NCBI RefSeq assembly: GCF_025244865.1
Contig: NZ_CP104272.1
Location: 1,984,001 to 2,048,000, forward strand
Origin: Arthrobacter sp. zg-Y1110
GTDB taxonomy: Bacteria > Actinomycetota > Actinomycetes > Actinomycetales > Micrococcaceae
Reading direction: 5' to 3'
DNA: 64,000 nt
The translations under genes and the position numbers were made by a program. Each line of letters begins with the position of its first letter. The first letter of the stretch is position 1. The notes beneath the pieces are model-generated. The model ran no database searches, was not told the origin of the DNA, and was given only the letters and a program-made list of their open reading frames with translations. Positions 8,234 through 16,930 of this stretch are shown in pieces.

Positions 8234-8666
8234 GGTTTCCCCAATTTTTCGTTAGTCCGATGAACGTACAGCGACAAAACCATTATTGTAACTCCGCCGA
8301 GATGCGTCAGGCTCCTGCTCGTCCGTGGCGAGCCGCGTCAAAGCGAGCCAACTCAAGTCGAGACCTCCATAGATGAGTCACATAGGCCAACGCGAGCGGC
8401 GGGACCGTCGGGTCTCGGGGGAGGGCGCGTTTTAATGGGCGGGGGCGTTACGCGCTTGCTGCGGTTCCCGAAGACGCCTCCGCCAACCCGTAGCAGAACG
8501 TCTACCACCCGCAGAGGTTCCTCCTTCTTCTCCGTATAGTGATCACAGCCCAAAAGCCGGACAGCCGGCGGGTAATGGGGTCTGGAGGGCCTCGTCGGTG
8601 GACCGCTTCCGGGCTGGAAACGTTGCCAATTCTTTGCCAATCTTCTCTCGAGGACAAAGCAAAATA
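8234..8666. other. Island end region, no gene supported
   Basis: About 430 bases between the last island gene and the hairpin at 8667. Minus-strand frames exist, but their translations are low-complexity and show no family resemblance. Position next to the comEC junction makes it part of the element's terminal region. Confidence 0.4.
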
Positions 8667-8699
8667 CCCCGATTCCCTTGTAAACAAAGGGAAGTGGGG
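8667..8699 (-). terminator. Hairpin near the island end
   Basis: TTCCCTT (8673-8679) pairs perfectly with AAGGGAA (8687-8693), extended outward by CCCC/GGGG after a two-base mismatch. On the minus strand it is followed by TATTTTG. It resembles an intrinsic terminator and sits directly after the tRNA-3'-end-like sequence. Confidence 0.4.
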
Positions 8700-8710
8700 T
8701 CTTTCTTATC

Positions 8711-8745
8711 TGGCGGTGACGGTGAAATTTGAACCCATTTGCTGC
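8711..8745 (-). other. tRNA 3'-end-like sequence beside the comEC junction
   Basis: Read on the minus strand this contains GGGTTCAAATTTCACCGTCA followed by CCGCCA, close to a tRNA T-loop, acceptor strand and CCA. The T-stem is imperfect, and the ~70 bases 5' of it do not form D and anticodon arms, so this is not a working tRNA. Such remnants commonly mark attachment sites of tyrosine integrases; that reading is tentative. Confidence 0.25.
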
Positions 8746-8775
8746 CGGCAACTGATCAAACCTGCTCACAATTTG

Positions 8776-9903
8776 TCACCCACACTTGCTTGTCACAGTC
8801 TCTCCCGAGACAGCTGTCAGATGGGTCAGGCCGGTATTCTTCATCGCCTGCTCCAGGCCCGGATCGAGGCCGCCCCGGTCACCGAGCACCATGCCCGGAA
8901 GCAGTCCCTCGACGTCCGCACCGCGGTCTTCGGCCGCCCGGACAAACGCTCCGCGGAGTCCGGCCGTCACGGTGTACCAGCCGCCGGCAGGCGTAACCTC
9001 GGGTGGAACGGCAGCCCGCAGCAGGGCAAGGTTCCGGTCCCCTGCCGGAAGAGGCTGAAGGGATCCGGCACTGCTGAACCGGTCCCCCAACCTGATGGAG
9101 GCATAATCCACGCCGCCAACAACCAGGAGCGTTGCCGAGGTACCGAACCGATGGCCGTCCGCAGTGCCCGATTCCGCCACGGCGTCAATGAGATAACGCG
9201 GCTTTCCCGTAAACCGGTCCGCCGCCGCAGGCCGCGCGTCCGATGCGGCCCGCAGTTCCGCCGTGATGGCGGCTTCTTCGGCAATAAGGCCGGAGATAGG
9301 GCCGCCGGTGCGTGCCGCCAAGCTGGCCGTTGCGCCAGCACAGACCAGTGCTGCCGCCGCGGCAGGGACAGCGGCACCTCGCAGGAACGCGGCGACGCCG
9401 GGGTGCAGAGGGTTGCTTCCGGCACCGTTAGGTGGCGTCATTCGGGGCGGTTCTGAACGCGTATTGTTTCCCGCCCGGTTACGGACCCGACCACGCGATG
9501 CCGTCGGGAGGCTGCCCGATGCTGCCAGAACCAAGAGGACCGCCAGGACAGCGGCCGAGCCTGCCAAAGCCCATCCCGCCGGCGGCGGTAACCGGACCGC
9601 GGCAAAGGCTGCGGCCCATACCGTCGCTGCCGCAGGCAGGAGCCGCAGCTCGCGGAGCGGCGACGGCGCGTCAACGGATGCGGTCTCCCGGTTGTCCCAG
9701 GCTTCCCGAGCCCTGCCGATCCCAGCACGGGTCCTCTCCCACCGAGTGCCGGCGGTGGCGCCCCGCCCCGCATTCCGCTCCGTGTTCCGCTCCCCGTTGC
9801 CCTTTTCCGCGCCGCGCGTTTCCTGCGGAACCGAGGGCTGCGCTTCCGGATCCAATGCCGACGCGACGTACCGTGACCACCTGCTCTTTTCCCGGCTGGA
9901 CAT
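8776..9903 (-). pseudogene. comEC: comEC, truncated by island insertion
   Basis: DNA-uptake channel protein ComEC/Rec2, truncated. 375 residues remain: a variable Arg-rich N-terminus, hydrophobic segments near residues 90-145 and 185-210, the soluble OB-like region, and the start of the competence domain, LEQAMKNTGLTHLTAVSG. In the family the next residues are normally ANC plus a polytopic channel and a metallo-beta-lactamase domain; here eight unrelated residues (ETVTSKCG) and a stop follow. The start ATG 9903 is the first possible after an in-frame TGA, ten bases past comEA. DNA uptake by this route should be abolished while the island is integrated. Confidence 0.85.
8796..8813. other. Putative attachment junction in comEC
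   Basis: The coding match to ComEC stops at GTC-TCG-GGA, read on the minus strand. Around this point CAGTCTC (8796-8802) and GAGACAG (8807-8813) form a near-perfect dyad around TCCC, the kind of short symmetric core seen at recombinase crossover sites. The exact crossover needs the other junction. Confidence 0.45.
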
Positions 9904-9913
9904 TCGTCAACTG

Positions 9914-10741
9914 CTAGACGGTAACCAGCGGGAGCAACGCAGCCATCATCGCTTCCCCGATCCCGGGAACCGCGTCAAGATCTTCGGGCCGGTTGAACCT
10001 CCCGTGCTCGGTACGCCACGCGATGATCCGCTCGGCCAGCACCGGACCGACCCTCGGCAGAGTTTGAAGCCGGGCCAAGTCTGCAGTGTTCAGGTTGATA
10101 CTGCCCGAAGCGCCGTCGGACTGAGCTCCTGAACCAGCCGCGTTGGATGCACCGCCCTCCGCCGCATTTCCTCCCGTGCCGGCAGGGCGCGGCGGGTTCT
10201 CCCCGATCCTCGGAACAAGCACCATCGCGCCGTCCTCCGCCAACGCCGCGAGATTCACGCCCGAGAGGTCCGCATCGGCTGCCGTTCCACCGGCGGCTTC
10301 AACGGCGTCAACGATCCGGCTGCCCGGCGGCAACCGGACGACGCCGGGGCGCTGCACGGCCCCAGCCACGTGAACCACCGTGGTTGCCGGGCCCCCGCCA
10401 GGCTCCCCCGGACCTGCCGGCAAAGCCGAAGGCGACGGGGTAGCGGACGCAGGAGACGAAGCATCCCGCCGGCTGCCGCTGCTTTCAGCGGACGGATCGA
10501 AGGCAAATGACGGGTCCGCGGCAGGCGGGGACAGTTCGATGTTGGCCACCGGAACCGGATCTCGGTCCCGGAACAGTACGATCGCTGCTGTGCAGCCCAG
10601 CAGCAGACACACCGCCAGCACCGCTGCCGGCAGGGAGAACGCCCAACGGCGCCTCAGTCCGGGGCGGGAATCGCCCGACGGCTCCGCCCCCTGCGGATCA
10701 GGGACATGGACGTCCGAGGTGTCCCAACGATGCTGTGCCAT
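9914..10741 (-). CDS. comEA: ComEA DNA-binding competence protein
   Basis: 275 residues. A cytoplasmic Arg-rich N-terminus is followed by one membrane helix (residues ~34-58, FSLPAAVLAVCLLLGCTAAIV), a low-complexity Pro/Ser/Gly linker, an SLBB-type domain (VVHVAGAVQRPGVVRLPPGS), and C-terminal tandem helix-hairpin-helix motifs (INLNTADLARLQTLPRVGPV; EDLDAVPGIG). This is the standard surface receptor that binds incoming double-stranded DNA and passes it to ComEC. It precedes truncated comEC by ten bases, so the receptor is intact but its channel is not. No strong ribosome site precedes ATG 10741. Confidence 0.93.
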   Translation of the reverse strand: MAQHRWDTSDVHVPDPQGAEPSGDSRPGLRRRWAFSLPAAVLAVCLLLGCTAAIVLFRDRDPVPVANIELSPPAADPSFAFDPSAESSGSRRDASSPASATPSPSALPAGPGEPGGGPATTVVHVAGAVQRPGVVRLPPGSRIVDAVEAAGGTAADADLSGVNLAALAEDGAMVLVPRIGENPPRPAGTGGNAAEGGASNAAGSGAQSDGASGSINLNTADLARLQTLPRVGPVLAERIIAWRTEHGRFNRPEDLDAVPGIGEAMMAALLPLVTV

Positions 10742-11158
10742 TGGACAAAACTAGCTATCGCCACCCGCCGGGGTTCCACGGTGTTGAGGCCGGTGGACGG
10801 ACCGGAGCGAGCCGCCGCTCAGAAACGGCACTGTTGAGGACGAGACAAACGGCCGCGCATTTCCCGAAGCTACTCCTGACCCGTTGGGGTCCCTCACCGT
10901 CCCCAGCTGACCTCACGGTCCAGGACCTCTATTCCTGCCGGGAAGCCGTCAGCGAACCGAGGTGGATCCTGGACGGCGGGACGCTGGTCGTACCCGGGCG
11001 CCCCGGCATCCTTGAGTCCATTGCCGAGGGCCCCGGTGCCGTCTGGGGTCCACAGGCGGGCTGCACGAGGGTTGCCATCCCCGAAAGGATATGCTGCGCC
11101 AGGGTCCGGTCCGGATGGAACAGAAACTATCGGCCCCTGCATTAATCCGGTCCCGGAT
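10742..11158. other. Intergenic stretch between TerD-like gene and comEA
   Basis: About 417 bases with high GC and no convincing ORF on either strand. comEA is read from here on the minus strand; I see no clear promoter boxes or terminator. Confidence 0.4.
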
Positions 11159-11809
11159 TTACTTGAAGATGTTCTTGGATCCTGCATCCATAACAACCTG
11201 GCCATTCTGCCAAGCCGGACGGAATTCACTCAGCGACTTTGAGTAACTCTCCAGCGACTCCACGACAACCCCTTCGGGGGTATTGCGAATAACTCCGATG
11301 GCAACAGTGAAGACGCTCATACGCTTGGAAGCATTTGCCGAATCGATAGTTACGCTGGTTCCGGAGCCGTTGTCGATTCCCAGCGACACCCCGTACTTAC
11401 GGAAAGAGCCCATACCATTGGACTGAGCTGAGTAAGCAATGGGAACGACCGCTTCAATTTCGTCGGTCAGCTTGATTTCAATGGTTTCCTGCGCCTTGCC
11501 GTTCTGCCCGCGTCCCACGTCGCCAAGATGGCGGACTGCACCGCCGAGCAGTTCCGGTGTGGCAACCGGCTGGGCGTCAGAGCCGAAAGTGGAACAAACC
11601 AACTCTGTTCCATCCTTGAGAATGACCAGGGCGTATAGGTCATAGTCGGTGTTGGACGACCATTCGCAGCGGGCCGTAACGACCGGTGTTTTCTCAATGG
11701 TGACCCGGTTCCCCTTTTCAAGGGAAATGGCACCGGCTTTTTTTCCAAGGTCTACAGCCGGAGCAGCCGGAGCAGTTTCATTGTTCTTGCCGAATCCAAA
11801 CGGTGCCAT
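11159..11809 (-). CDS. TerD-like stress protein
   Basis: 216 residues from ATG 11809 (MAPFGFGKNNETAPAAP); the TTG 27 bases upstream is less likely. After a short Ala/Pro linker comes a TerD-type beta-sandwich: AISLEKGNRVTIEK, then CEWSSNTDYDLYALVILKDG, which matches the DxDLxA calcium-binding strand of TerD/CABP proteins, and a C-terminal VIRNTPEGVVVESLESYSKS region. Family members are linked to tellurite resistance, phage inhibition and envelope stress. No other ter genes are near. It sits alone between degV and comEA, genes that are often adjacent or close in relatives. Confidence 0.75.
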   Translation of the reverse strand: MAPFGFGKNNETAPAAPAVDLGKKAGAISLEKGNRVTIEKTPVVTARCEWSSNTDYDLYALVILKDGTELVCSTFGSDAQPVATPELLGGAVRHLGDVGRGQNGKAQETIEIKLTDEIEAVVPIAYSAQSNGMGSFRKYGVSLGIDNGSGTSVTIDSANASKRMSVFTVAIGVIRNTPEGVVVESLESYSKSLSEFRPAWQNGQVVMDAGSKNIFK

Positions 11810-11891
11810 AGCAGTAATCGCTTTCAATCGGGGCAAATTTTCCGCTTACTATAACACCCGATTCTCACGCATCCACCGCAATTTGCGCAGG

Positions 11892-13025
11892 CTAATTCTT
11901 GGCGCCGCCGCCGGAAGTCTTATTGCCCTTGGCCTTGGTCCCGGCGGACTTGGTCCGGGATGCCGAACCTTTGGCCCCCGGTTTCCCGGCTGCGTTGCCG
12001 GTACCAGTGCGGCCGCTTTCATCTTCAGCGGCGCTCCCGTCCACCGGCGCATCGCTACCAGCCGGTCCCGCGCCCTGCACGCTCTGCCGGGCAGGATCCG
12101 GTGCATCTCCGGCAACCGCTACGGCCAGCACCCCCAGCCCGGCATGCGCGGCCAGGACGGCGGGCAGCGGGCAGATGAGGATCTCCACCTCGGGCACGGC
12201 GGCGCCGATGATCCCGGCCAGCCGTTCGGCTTCCGAGGCGTTGCCGAAGTGGTGCACTGCCGCGCGGACCCTCCCGTCGCGTCCGGCAATGTCCTGCTGC
12301 ACCAGTTCGGCCAGCCGTGCCAGCGCTTTGGGTGCGGTCCTCACCCGTTCCAGCGGAACAACCATGCCGTCGCGGACCACCAGGATCGGCTTCACGGCGA
12401 GCAAAGTTCCCAGCCAGCCGGCCGCTGCGCCGATCCGTCCGCCCCGGCGCAGCTGGTCCAGGCTGGGGACGTAAAAGAGGATGGTTGCTTCGGCCGATAC
12501 CGAGCGGGCGCATGCCGCGACCTCCGCCGCGGAGGAACCGGACCGGGCACTCTCCGTCGCGGCCGCCACGGCAAAACCGAGGCCCATGGCCGCCGTCGCA
12601 CTGTCGATGACCTCCACCGGAATTTCAGCCGAACGGGCGGCCAGCCGCGCCGAATCCACCGTCCCGGAAAGCTGCCCGGAGAGATGGACGGAGATTATGG
12701 ACGTGCACCCGGCGGCAGTCAGCTCGCGGTAAGCCGCTTCGAACTGCCCCGGCGCCGGCCGGGAGGTCCGCACTTCGTGGCCCTGTGCCATGGCCAGGGC
12801 AAGGGCCGGAATCAGGTCCGCGGATCCTTCGCCGTAGATCTGGTCCCCGATCATCACGGGCATGGGAACCACCCGGACGAAATCAGCGGCGTTGGCCGCT
12901 TCCGCCCAGCCAGCCGGCAGTGCCGACGCCGAATCGGTCACCACTCCCACGGACGGCCCGGGGACGGCCGCGGTTTCCCGCTGCCGTCCCCTGGCCCGCG
13001 CTGCGAGCCGTTCGAGCCAGTCCAT
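11892..13025 (-). CDS. DegV-family fatty-acid-binding protein
   Basis: 377 residues. The DegV fold is clear: VGVVTDSASALPAGW near the N-terminus, TSRPAPGQFEAAYREL (the T-S-x-P lipid-contact motif), HLSGQLSGT, and LFYVPSLDQLRRGGRIG. In Gram-positive bacteria these proteins bind fatty acids and present them to FakA for phosphorylation. The last ~75 residues are an unusual Gly/Ala/Ser/Lys tail ending in basic repeats (KSAGTKAKGNKTS). ATG 13025 lies 13 bases after leuS, so it is probably read through from leuS. Confidence 0.9.
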   Translation of the reverse strand: MDWLERLAARARGRQRETAAVPGPSVGVVTDSASALPAGWAEAANAADFVRVVPMPVMIGDQIYGEGSADLIPALALAMAQGHEVRTSRPAPGQFEAAYRELTAAGCTSIISVHLSGQLSGTVDSARLAARSAEIPVEVIDSATAAMGLGFAVAAATESARSGSSAAEVAACARSVSAEATILFYVPSLDQLRRGGRIGAAAGWLGTLLAVKPILVVRDGMVVPLERVRTAPKALARLAELVQQDIAGRDGRVRAAVHHFGNASEAERLAGIIGAAVPEVEILICPLPAVLAAHAGLGVLAVAVAGDAPDPARQSVQGAGPAGSDAPVDGSAAEDESGRTGTGNAAGKPGAKGSASRTKSAGTKAKGNKTSGGGAKN

Positions 13026-13038
13026 GGTTGTCCGGGCC

Positions 13039-15537
13039 CTAGGCCGGGACGATGTTGACGAGCTTCGGCGCCCGGACGATCACCGTACGGATACTGCGTC
13101 CGTCCAGGAACCGCTGCACTGCGTCGGATGCCAAGGCGGCTTCCCGCAGGTCCTGCTCGCTGATGTCCGCGGCGACCTCGAGCCGGTCGCGGACCTTGCC
13201 CTGCACCTGGACAACGGCGGTGACCGTGTCCTGCACCAGCAGGGTTTCATCGACCACGGGCCAGCCGGCGTTTACGACGGAGGCATCGCGGCCCAGCAGG
13301 TTCCAGAGATCCTCGGCCGTGTAGGGCGCGAAGAGGCTCAGGATGACGGCGACGGCTTCCGCGGCCTCGCGTACTGCCGGGTCAGCGGGGCCGGCACCGG
13401 AGTCGATGGCCTTGCGGGTCGCGTTGACCAGCTCCATCAGCTTGGCTACCACTACGTTGAACTTGTTGTTCTCCAACAGGTCGGTGGCATCGGCAACGGT
13501 CCGGTGCGTGAGCGCACGCAGCTTCCGGTCCCCGGCCGAGTAGTCCACGCCGGGTTCGCTGGTGATGTCCTGCCCCAGGCGCCACGCGCGGGCCAGGAAC
13601 TTGGCGGAGCCCGACGGCGACACATCCGCCCAGTCGACGTCGTCTTCCGGCGGGGAAGCGAAGATCATGGTCAGGCGCACCGCGTCCACACCGTACTTGT
13701 CCAGCTGCTGGCCCAGGTCCACACCGTTGCCCAGCGACTTGGACATGGCCTTGCCGCCGTTGAGCACCTGCCCCTGGTTCAGCAGCGAGCTGAACGGCTC
13801 GCTGGCTTCCAGCAGCCCCATGTCGTGGACCACCTTGGTGAAGAAACGCGCATAGAGCAGGTGCAGGATCGCGTGTTCAACGCCACCCACGTACTGCCCG
13901 ACCGGCATCCAGTTCTTCGCCGCTTCGGGATCGAACGGTCCCTCCGTGAAATGCGGGGACACGAAGCGCATGAAGTACCAGGACGAATCCACGAACGTGT
14001 CCATGGTGTCGGTATCGCGCCGGGCGGGACCGTCGCACTTCGGGCAGGCCACGTTGACCCACTCCTCCGCGGAGGCCAGCGGAGAGGTGCCCTTCGGAGC
14101 CAGCGCTTCGCCGCGCAGCCCGGTGGGCAGCGTGACGGGCAGCTGGTCATCGGGGACCGGAACCTCGCCGCAGTTTTCGCAGTGGATGATCGGGATGGGC
14201 GTACCCCAGAAACGCTGCCGGGACAGCAGCCAGTCACGCAGGCGGAAGTTCACGAACTTCTCGCCGGTGCCCTGCTCCTCGAGCATCCGGACGGCGGCGG
14301 GAATGGCTTCAGCCTTGGGCAGGCCGTCCAGGGCGCCGGAGTTGATCAGGGTGCCCTCGCCGGTGGTGGCCACACCGCTGACGGCGGGATCCTCTTCACC
14401 GGTGTCCAGGACAGCCTTGACGGGCAGGTCGAAAGTCTTGGCGAAGTCCAGGTCACGCTGGTCGTGCGCCGGGACGGCCATGATGGCGCCGGTGCCGTAG
14501 TCCGCCAGCACGTAGTCGGCGGCCCAGACGGGCAGCTTCTCACCGTTCAGCGGGTTCACGGCGTACCGGCCGGTGAAGATGCCGGTCTTGACGCGTTCGG
14601 TGGACTGGCGCTCGATGTCCGAGAGAGCCTTCACCGATTCGCGGTAGTCCAGCAACGCATCGCGGTTTTCGTCCGTCACCAGGTCCAGCGCCAGCGGGGC
14701 ATCCGCGGCGACAACAAAGAAGGTTGCCCCGGCCAGGGTGTCCGGGCGGGTGGTGAAGACGGTGACCTGCTCGGCGGGCTTGCCGCCGTCGGCCTCGATG
14801 TTGAACCGGACGTGCGCGCCCTCGGAGCGGCCGATCCAGTTTTTCTGCATGGCCAGGACACGCTCGGGCCAGTGGCCCTTGAGCTGCTCCATGTCATCGA
14901 GCAGGCGGTCGGCGTAATCGGTGATCTTGAAATACCACTGGTTCAGCGACTTCTTGGTGACCTGGGTTCCGCAGCGTTCGCAGGCACCGTTGACTACCTG
15001 TTCGTTGGCCAGCACGGTCTGGTCCTTGGGGCACCAGTTGACCGGGGAATTCTTCCGGTAGGCCAGGCCGCGCTCGTAGAACCGGGTGAACAGCCACTGG
15101 GTCCAGCGGTAGTACTCGGGGTCCGAGGTGTGGATCCGGCGGGACCAGTCAACGCTGATGGCGTAGCGCTTGAAGGACTCCGCCTGCGTCTCGATGTTGC
15201 GGTAGGTCCAGTCACTGGGGTGCGCGTTGTTCTTGATGGCCGCGTTTTCCGCGGGGAGGCCGAAGGAGTCCCAGCCGATCGGGTGCAGCACGTCGTACCC
15301 GCGCTGGCGCCAGTAACGGGCGACGACGTCGCCCATCGCGAACGCTTCGGCGTGGCCCATGTGCAGGTCGCCGGAGGGGTACGGGAACATGTCCAGTACA
15401 TAGCGTCGTTCGCGCGAGCCGTCGTCGGCAGGGGTGAAAACACCGAGGTCATCCCAGACCTTCGGCCATTTCTGCTCGATGGCCGCGAAACTGTAGACGG
15501 CCTCTTCCTGCTGATCAGTCTGTGACTGCGTGCTCAC
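13039..15537 (-). CDS. leuS: Leucyl-tRNA synthetase
   Basis: 832 residues, full length for bacterial LeuRS. Class I signatures: the HIGH box as HMGH in [14 protein letters not shown], and the KMSKS loop as AMSKS in [16 protein letters not shown]1 editing domain ([32 protein letters not shown]) lies between, then the tRNA-binding helices and a C-terminal domain. It charges tRNA-Leu in the cytoplasm. Start is GTG 15537 ([12 protein letters not shown]) with GAGGCG upstream. A 165-base leader with a Leu-rich peptide and terminator precedes it, so expression is probably controlled by attenuation. Confidence 0.98.
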   Translation of the reverse strand: MSTQSQTDQQEEAVYSFAAIEQKWPKVWDDLGVFTPADDGSRERRYVLDMFPYPSGDLHMGHAEAFAMGDVVARYWRQRGYDVLHPIGWDSFGLPAENAAIKNNAHPSDWTYRNIETQAESFKRYAISVDWSRRIHTSDPEYYRWTQWLFTRFYERGLAYRKNSPVNWCPKDQTVLANEQVVNGACERCGTQVTKKSLNQWYFKITDYADRLLDDMEQLKGHWPERVLAMQKNWIGRSEGAHVRFNIEADGGKPAEQVTVFTTRPDTLAGATFFVVAADAPLALDLVTDENRDALLDYRESVKALSDIERQSTERVKTGIFTGRYAVNPLNGEKLPVWAADYVLADYGTGAIMAVPAHDQRDLDFAKTFDLPVKAVLDTGEEDPAVSGVATTGEGTLINSGALDGLPKAEAIPAAVRMLEEQGTGEKFVNFRLRDWLLSRQRFWGTPIPIIHCENCGEVPVPDDQLPVTLPTGLRGEALAPKGTSPLASAEEWVNVACPKCDGPARRDTDTMDTFVDSSWYFMRFVSPHFTEGPFDPEAAKNWMPVGQYVGGVEHAILHLLYARFFTKVVHDMGLLEASEPFSSLLNQGQVLNGGKAMSKSLGNGVDLGQQLDKYGVDAVRLTMIFASPPEDDVDWADVSPSGSAKFLARAWRLGQDITSEPGVDYSAGDRKLRALTHRTVADATDLLENNKFNVVVAKLMELVNATRKAIDSGAGPADPAVREAAEAVAVILSLFAPYTAEDLWNLLGRDASVVNAGWPVVDETLLVQDTVTAVVQVQGKVRDRLEVAADISEQDLREAALASDAVQRFLDGRSIRTVIVRAPKLVNIVPA

Positions 15538-15631
15538 TATGCTTCGCCTCTGTCCTCAAAGAAAATCGATCCGCGCTGCGGGCCGTCGGTAAATCCGGCC
15601 CGATAAATTTTTGGGTCCTCCCCAGACACAC

Positions 15632-15656
15632 AAAAGCCCCTCGACAAGCAAGGGGC
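15632..15656 (-). terminator. leuS leader attenuator terminator
   Basis: On the minus strand GCCCCTTG pairs with CGAGGGGC around a CTTGT loop (8 bp including one T-G pair), directly followed by TTTTG. It lies between the leader peptide and leuS, so it can only act as a premature, regulated terminator of leuS transcription. Confidence 0.8.
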
Positions 15657-15657
15657 G

Positions 15658-15680
15658 GCCGCGCACGGACGGTGCGCGGC
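15658..15680 (-). promoter_or_regulatory. Pause-type hairpin of the leuS leader
   Basis: A perfect 9-bp stem, GCCGCGCAC/GTGCGCGGC, with a 5-base loop. Its first base is the last base of the leader-peptide stop codon, so a ribosome finishing the peptide would cover its 5' arm. This geometry is that of the 1:2 or anti-antiterminator hairpin in ribosome-mediated attenuators. Confidence 0.65.
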
Positions 15681-15706
15681 TAGCTAAGGAGGAGTACTGC
15701 GATCAT
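15680..15706 (-). CDS. leuS leader peptide MIAVLLLS
   Basis: An 8-codon ORF, ATG ATC GCA GTA CTC CTC CTT AGC TAG, with three consecutive Leu codons plus Ile and Val. GGAG precedes the ATG with very short spacing, and TGTAAA just upstream could be a -10 element giving a nearly leaderless transcript. It is followed immediately by a stable hairpin and a terminator before leuS. Leu-tRNA shortage would stall the ribosome on the CTC-CTC-CTT run and change the leader fold. Too short for usual gene calling; supported by position and structure. Confidence 0.7.
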   Translation of the reverse strand: MIAVLLLS

Positions 15707-15883
15707 TTCTCCACTTTACAACAGCACACGGCCCCCGGGGCCAGTGCGTTCGGGTGAGCCGCAGGCAGGATGGACCCCGGCGTATCTTTTGCCCCTTCCC
15801 GTGCGTCTACCCGGTAGGACAAAAGCAAAAATGCCATTGTTGTCGCAGGAGCCGCCGGGGCGGCCGAACGGATGGAGCCAGGA

Positions 15884-16930
15884 ATGTCAGTAGCAGCAAC
15901 AAAGCCGGAACCGGTAAACGTCTCTGCCGGAGAACTCCGGCAGGCCAGACGGAACTTCCTTGTGGCGCTCGAGCCTGTGCGCCCGGCCGTTTACGGTTAC
16001 TGCCGCAGATTGACCGGCACTGTCTGGGATGCCGAGGACCTGTTGCAGGAAACCCTGGTGAAGGCCCTCTCCGATGCCTCCCAACGGCACGAACCCATCA
16101 GCAACGTGCAGGCCTGGCTGATCCGGATCGCCACGAACACCTGGCTGGACACCCTGCGCCGCAGCGGCCGGATAACGGTGCAGGACTTCAGCGAACCGGG
16201 CGTCGATCTGCCCTACGACGGCGCGGACCCCCTGGTGTCCCTGGAGGTGGAGTCGGCACTGGGGCATTTGCTGCTGGTCCTGCCTCCCCGGGAACGAGCC
16301 TGCGTGGTCCTCAAGGACGTGTTTCACTACTCCCTGGCCGAGATCGCGGAAATGCTGGACACCACCGCCGGGGCGGTAAAGTCCGCGCTTCACCGCGGCC
16401 GGGGCACGCTGGCAACAGCCCGGGCGGGAGAACCCGCCGACGACGGCGCTGCCGCCGGGTCCGGGTCCGGCGCCGAAACCAGGTCAACACAGGCCGGCTC
16501 ACCCCAGCCGGAGGGACACCCGGAACTGCTGCGCCGCCTCGCGGATGCTTTCAACTCCTACGACATTGATGCCATGGTCAGCCTGTTCCTGGCCGGCGGA
16601 CGCACGGAGGTGATCGGCAACGTCAGCGAAACCGGACACGAGGAAATCCGCACCGGCTCCATGACGCACACCTTCGGGCCGGACGCCGCAGAGCTCTACC
16701 GCGCCAGCGTGCACCGCTATGACGGCGAGGACGTGATCCTCCTGTGGGAACGCCCCAAGGATGCGCCGGAAACTCCCGAGGTTGTGGCCGATGTCCTTCG
16801 CCTCAGCTGTGCCGTCGGGGAACCGCTGATCGCCGAACTCCGGTGGTACTTCTTCTGCCCGGAAGTCCTGTCCGAGGTGGCCGGCGGCCTGGGACTGCCC
16901 TTCAAGACGAACGGGGTTTCCTACTTCTGA
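15884..16930 (+). CDS. ECF sigma factor with C-terminal SnoaL-like domain
   Basis: 348 residues from ATG 15884, chosen because TGGAG lies six bases upstream; an in-frame ATG at 15872 has no site. Sigma region 2 is seen in WDAEDLLQETLVKAL and region 4 in LPPRERACVVLKDVFHYSLA ... GAVKSALHRGRG. After a Gly/Ala/Ser linker (~residues 180-205) the last ~140 residues form a SnoaL/NTF2-like domain. Such fused tails regulate sigma activity in place of a separate anti-sigma factor; no anti-sigma gene is adjacent. It converges with the epimerase gene, overlapping its end by ten bases. Divergent from the leuS leader. Confidence 0.88.
   Translation: MSVAATKPEPVNVSAGELRQARRNFLVALEPVRPAVYGYCRRLTGTVWDAEDLLQETLVKALSDASQRHEPISNVQAWLIRIATNTWLDTLRRSGRITVQDFSEPGVDLPYDGADPLVSLEVESALGHLLLVLPPRERACVVLKDVFHYSLAEIAEMLDTTAGAVKSALHRGRGTLATARAGEPADDGAAAGSGSGAETRSTQAGSPQPEGHPELLRRLADAFNSYDIDAMVSLFLAGGRTEVIGNVSETGHEEIRTGSMTHTFGPDAAELYRASVHRYDGEDVILLWERPKDAPETPEVVADVLRLSCAVGEPLIAELRWYFFCPEVLSEVAGGLGLPFKTNGVSYF

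Larger units (their letters stand above)
1..8806. mobile_element. Right part of an accessory island integrated in comEC
   Basis: Everything left of the comEC breakpoint near 8803-8806 is unlike the conserved chromosome to the right: lower GC, hypothetical genes, a secreted toxin/immunity module, an orphan antitoxin and few tight operons. The right boundary is set by comEC, whose product is normal up to HLTAVSG and then continues into unrelated sequence. No integrase, relaxase or phage structural gene is seen here, so the element class is unknown and its left end lies outside the window. Integration is inference from the gene break. Confidence 0.65.

Noticed and set aside
8353..8769. 138-codon minus-strand frame at the island end
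   Set aside because: Spans the tRNA-like sequence and hairpin, has low-complexity Arg/Pro content and no ribosome site.
12862..15525. Very long plus-strand open frame opposite leuS (887 codons)
   Set aside because: Antisense to a clear leucyl-tRNA synthetase; long antisense frames arise from high third-position GC. Same for the frame opposite carB (38877-42485) and opposite alaS (54954-57902).
15540..15720. T-box riboswitch for the leuS leader
   Set aside because: No T-box antiterminator sequence or specifier stem is present; the Leu-rich peptide with hairpins explains the leader better.
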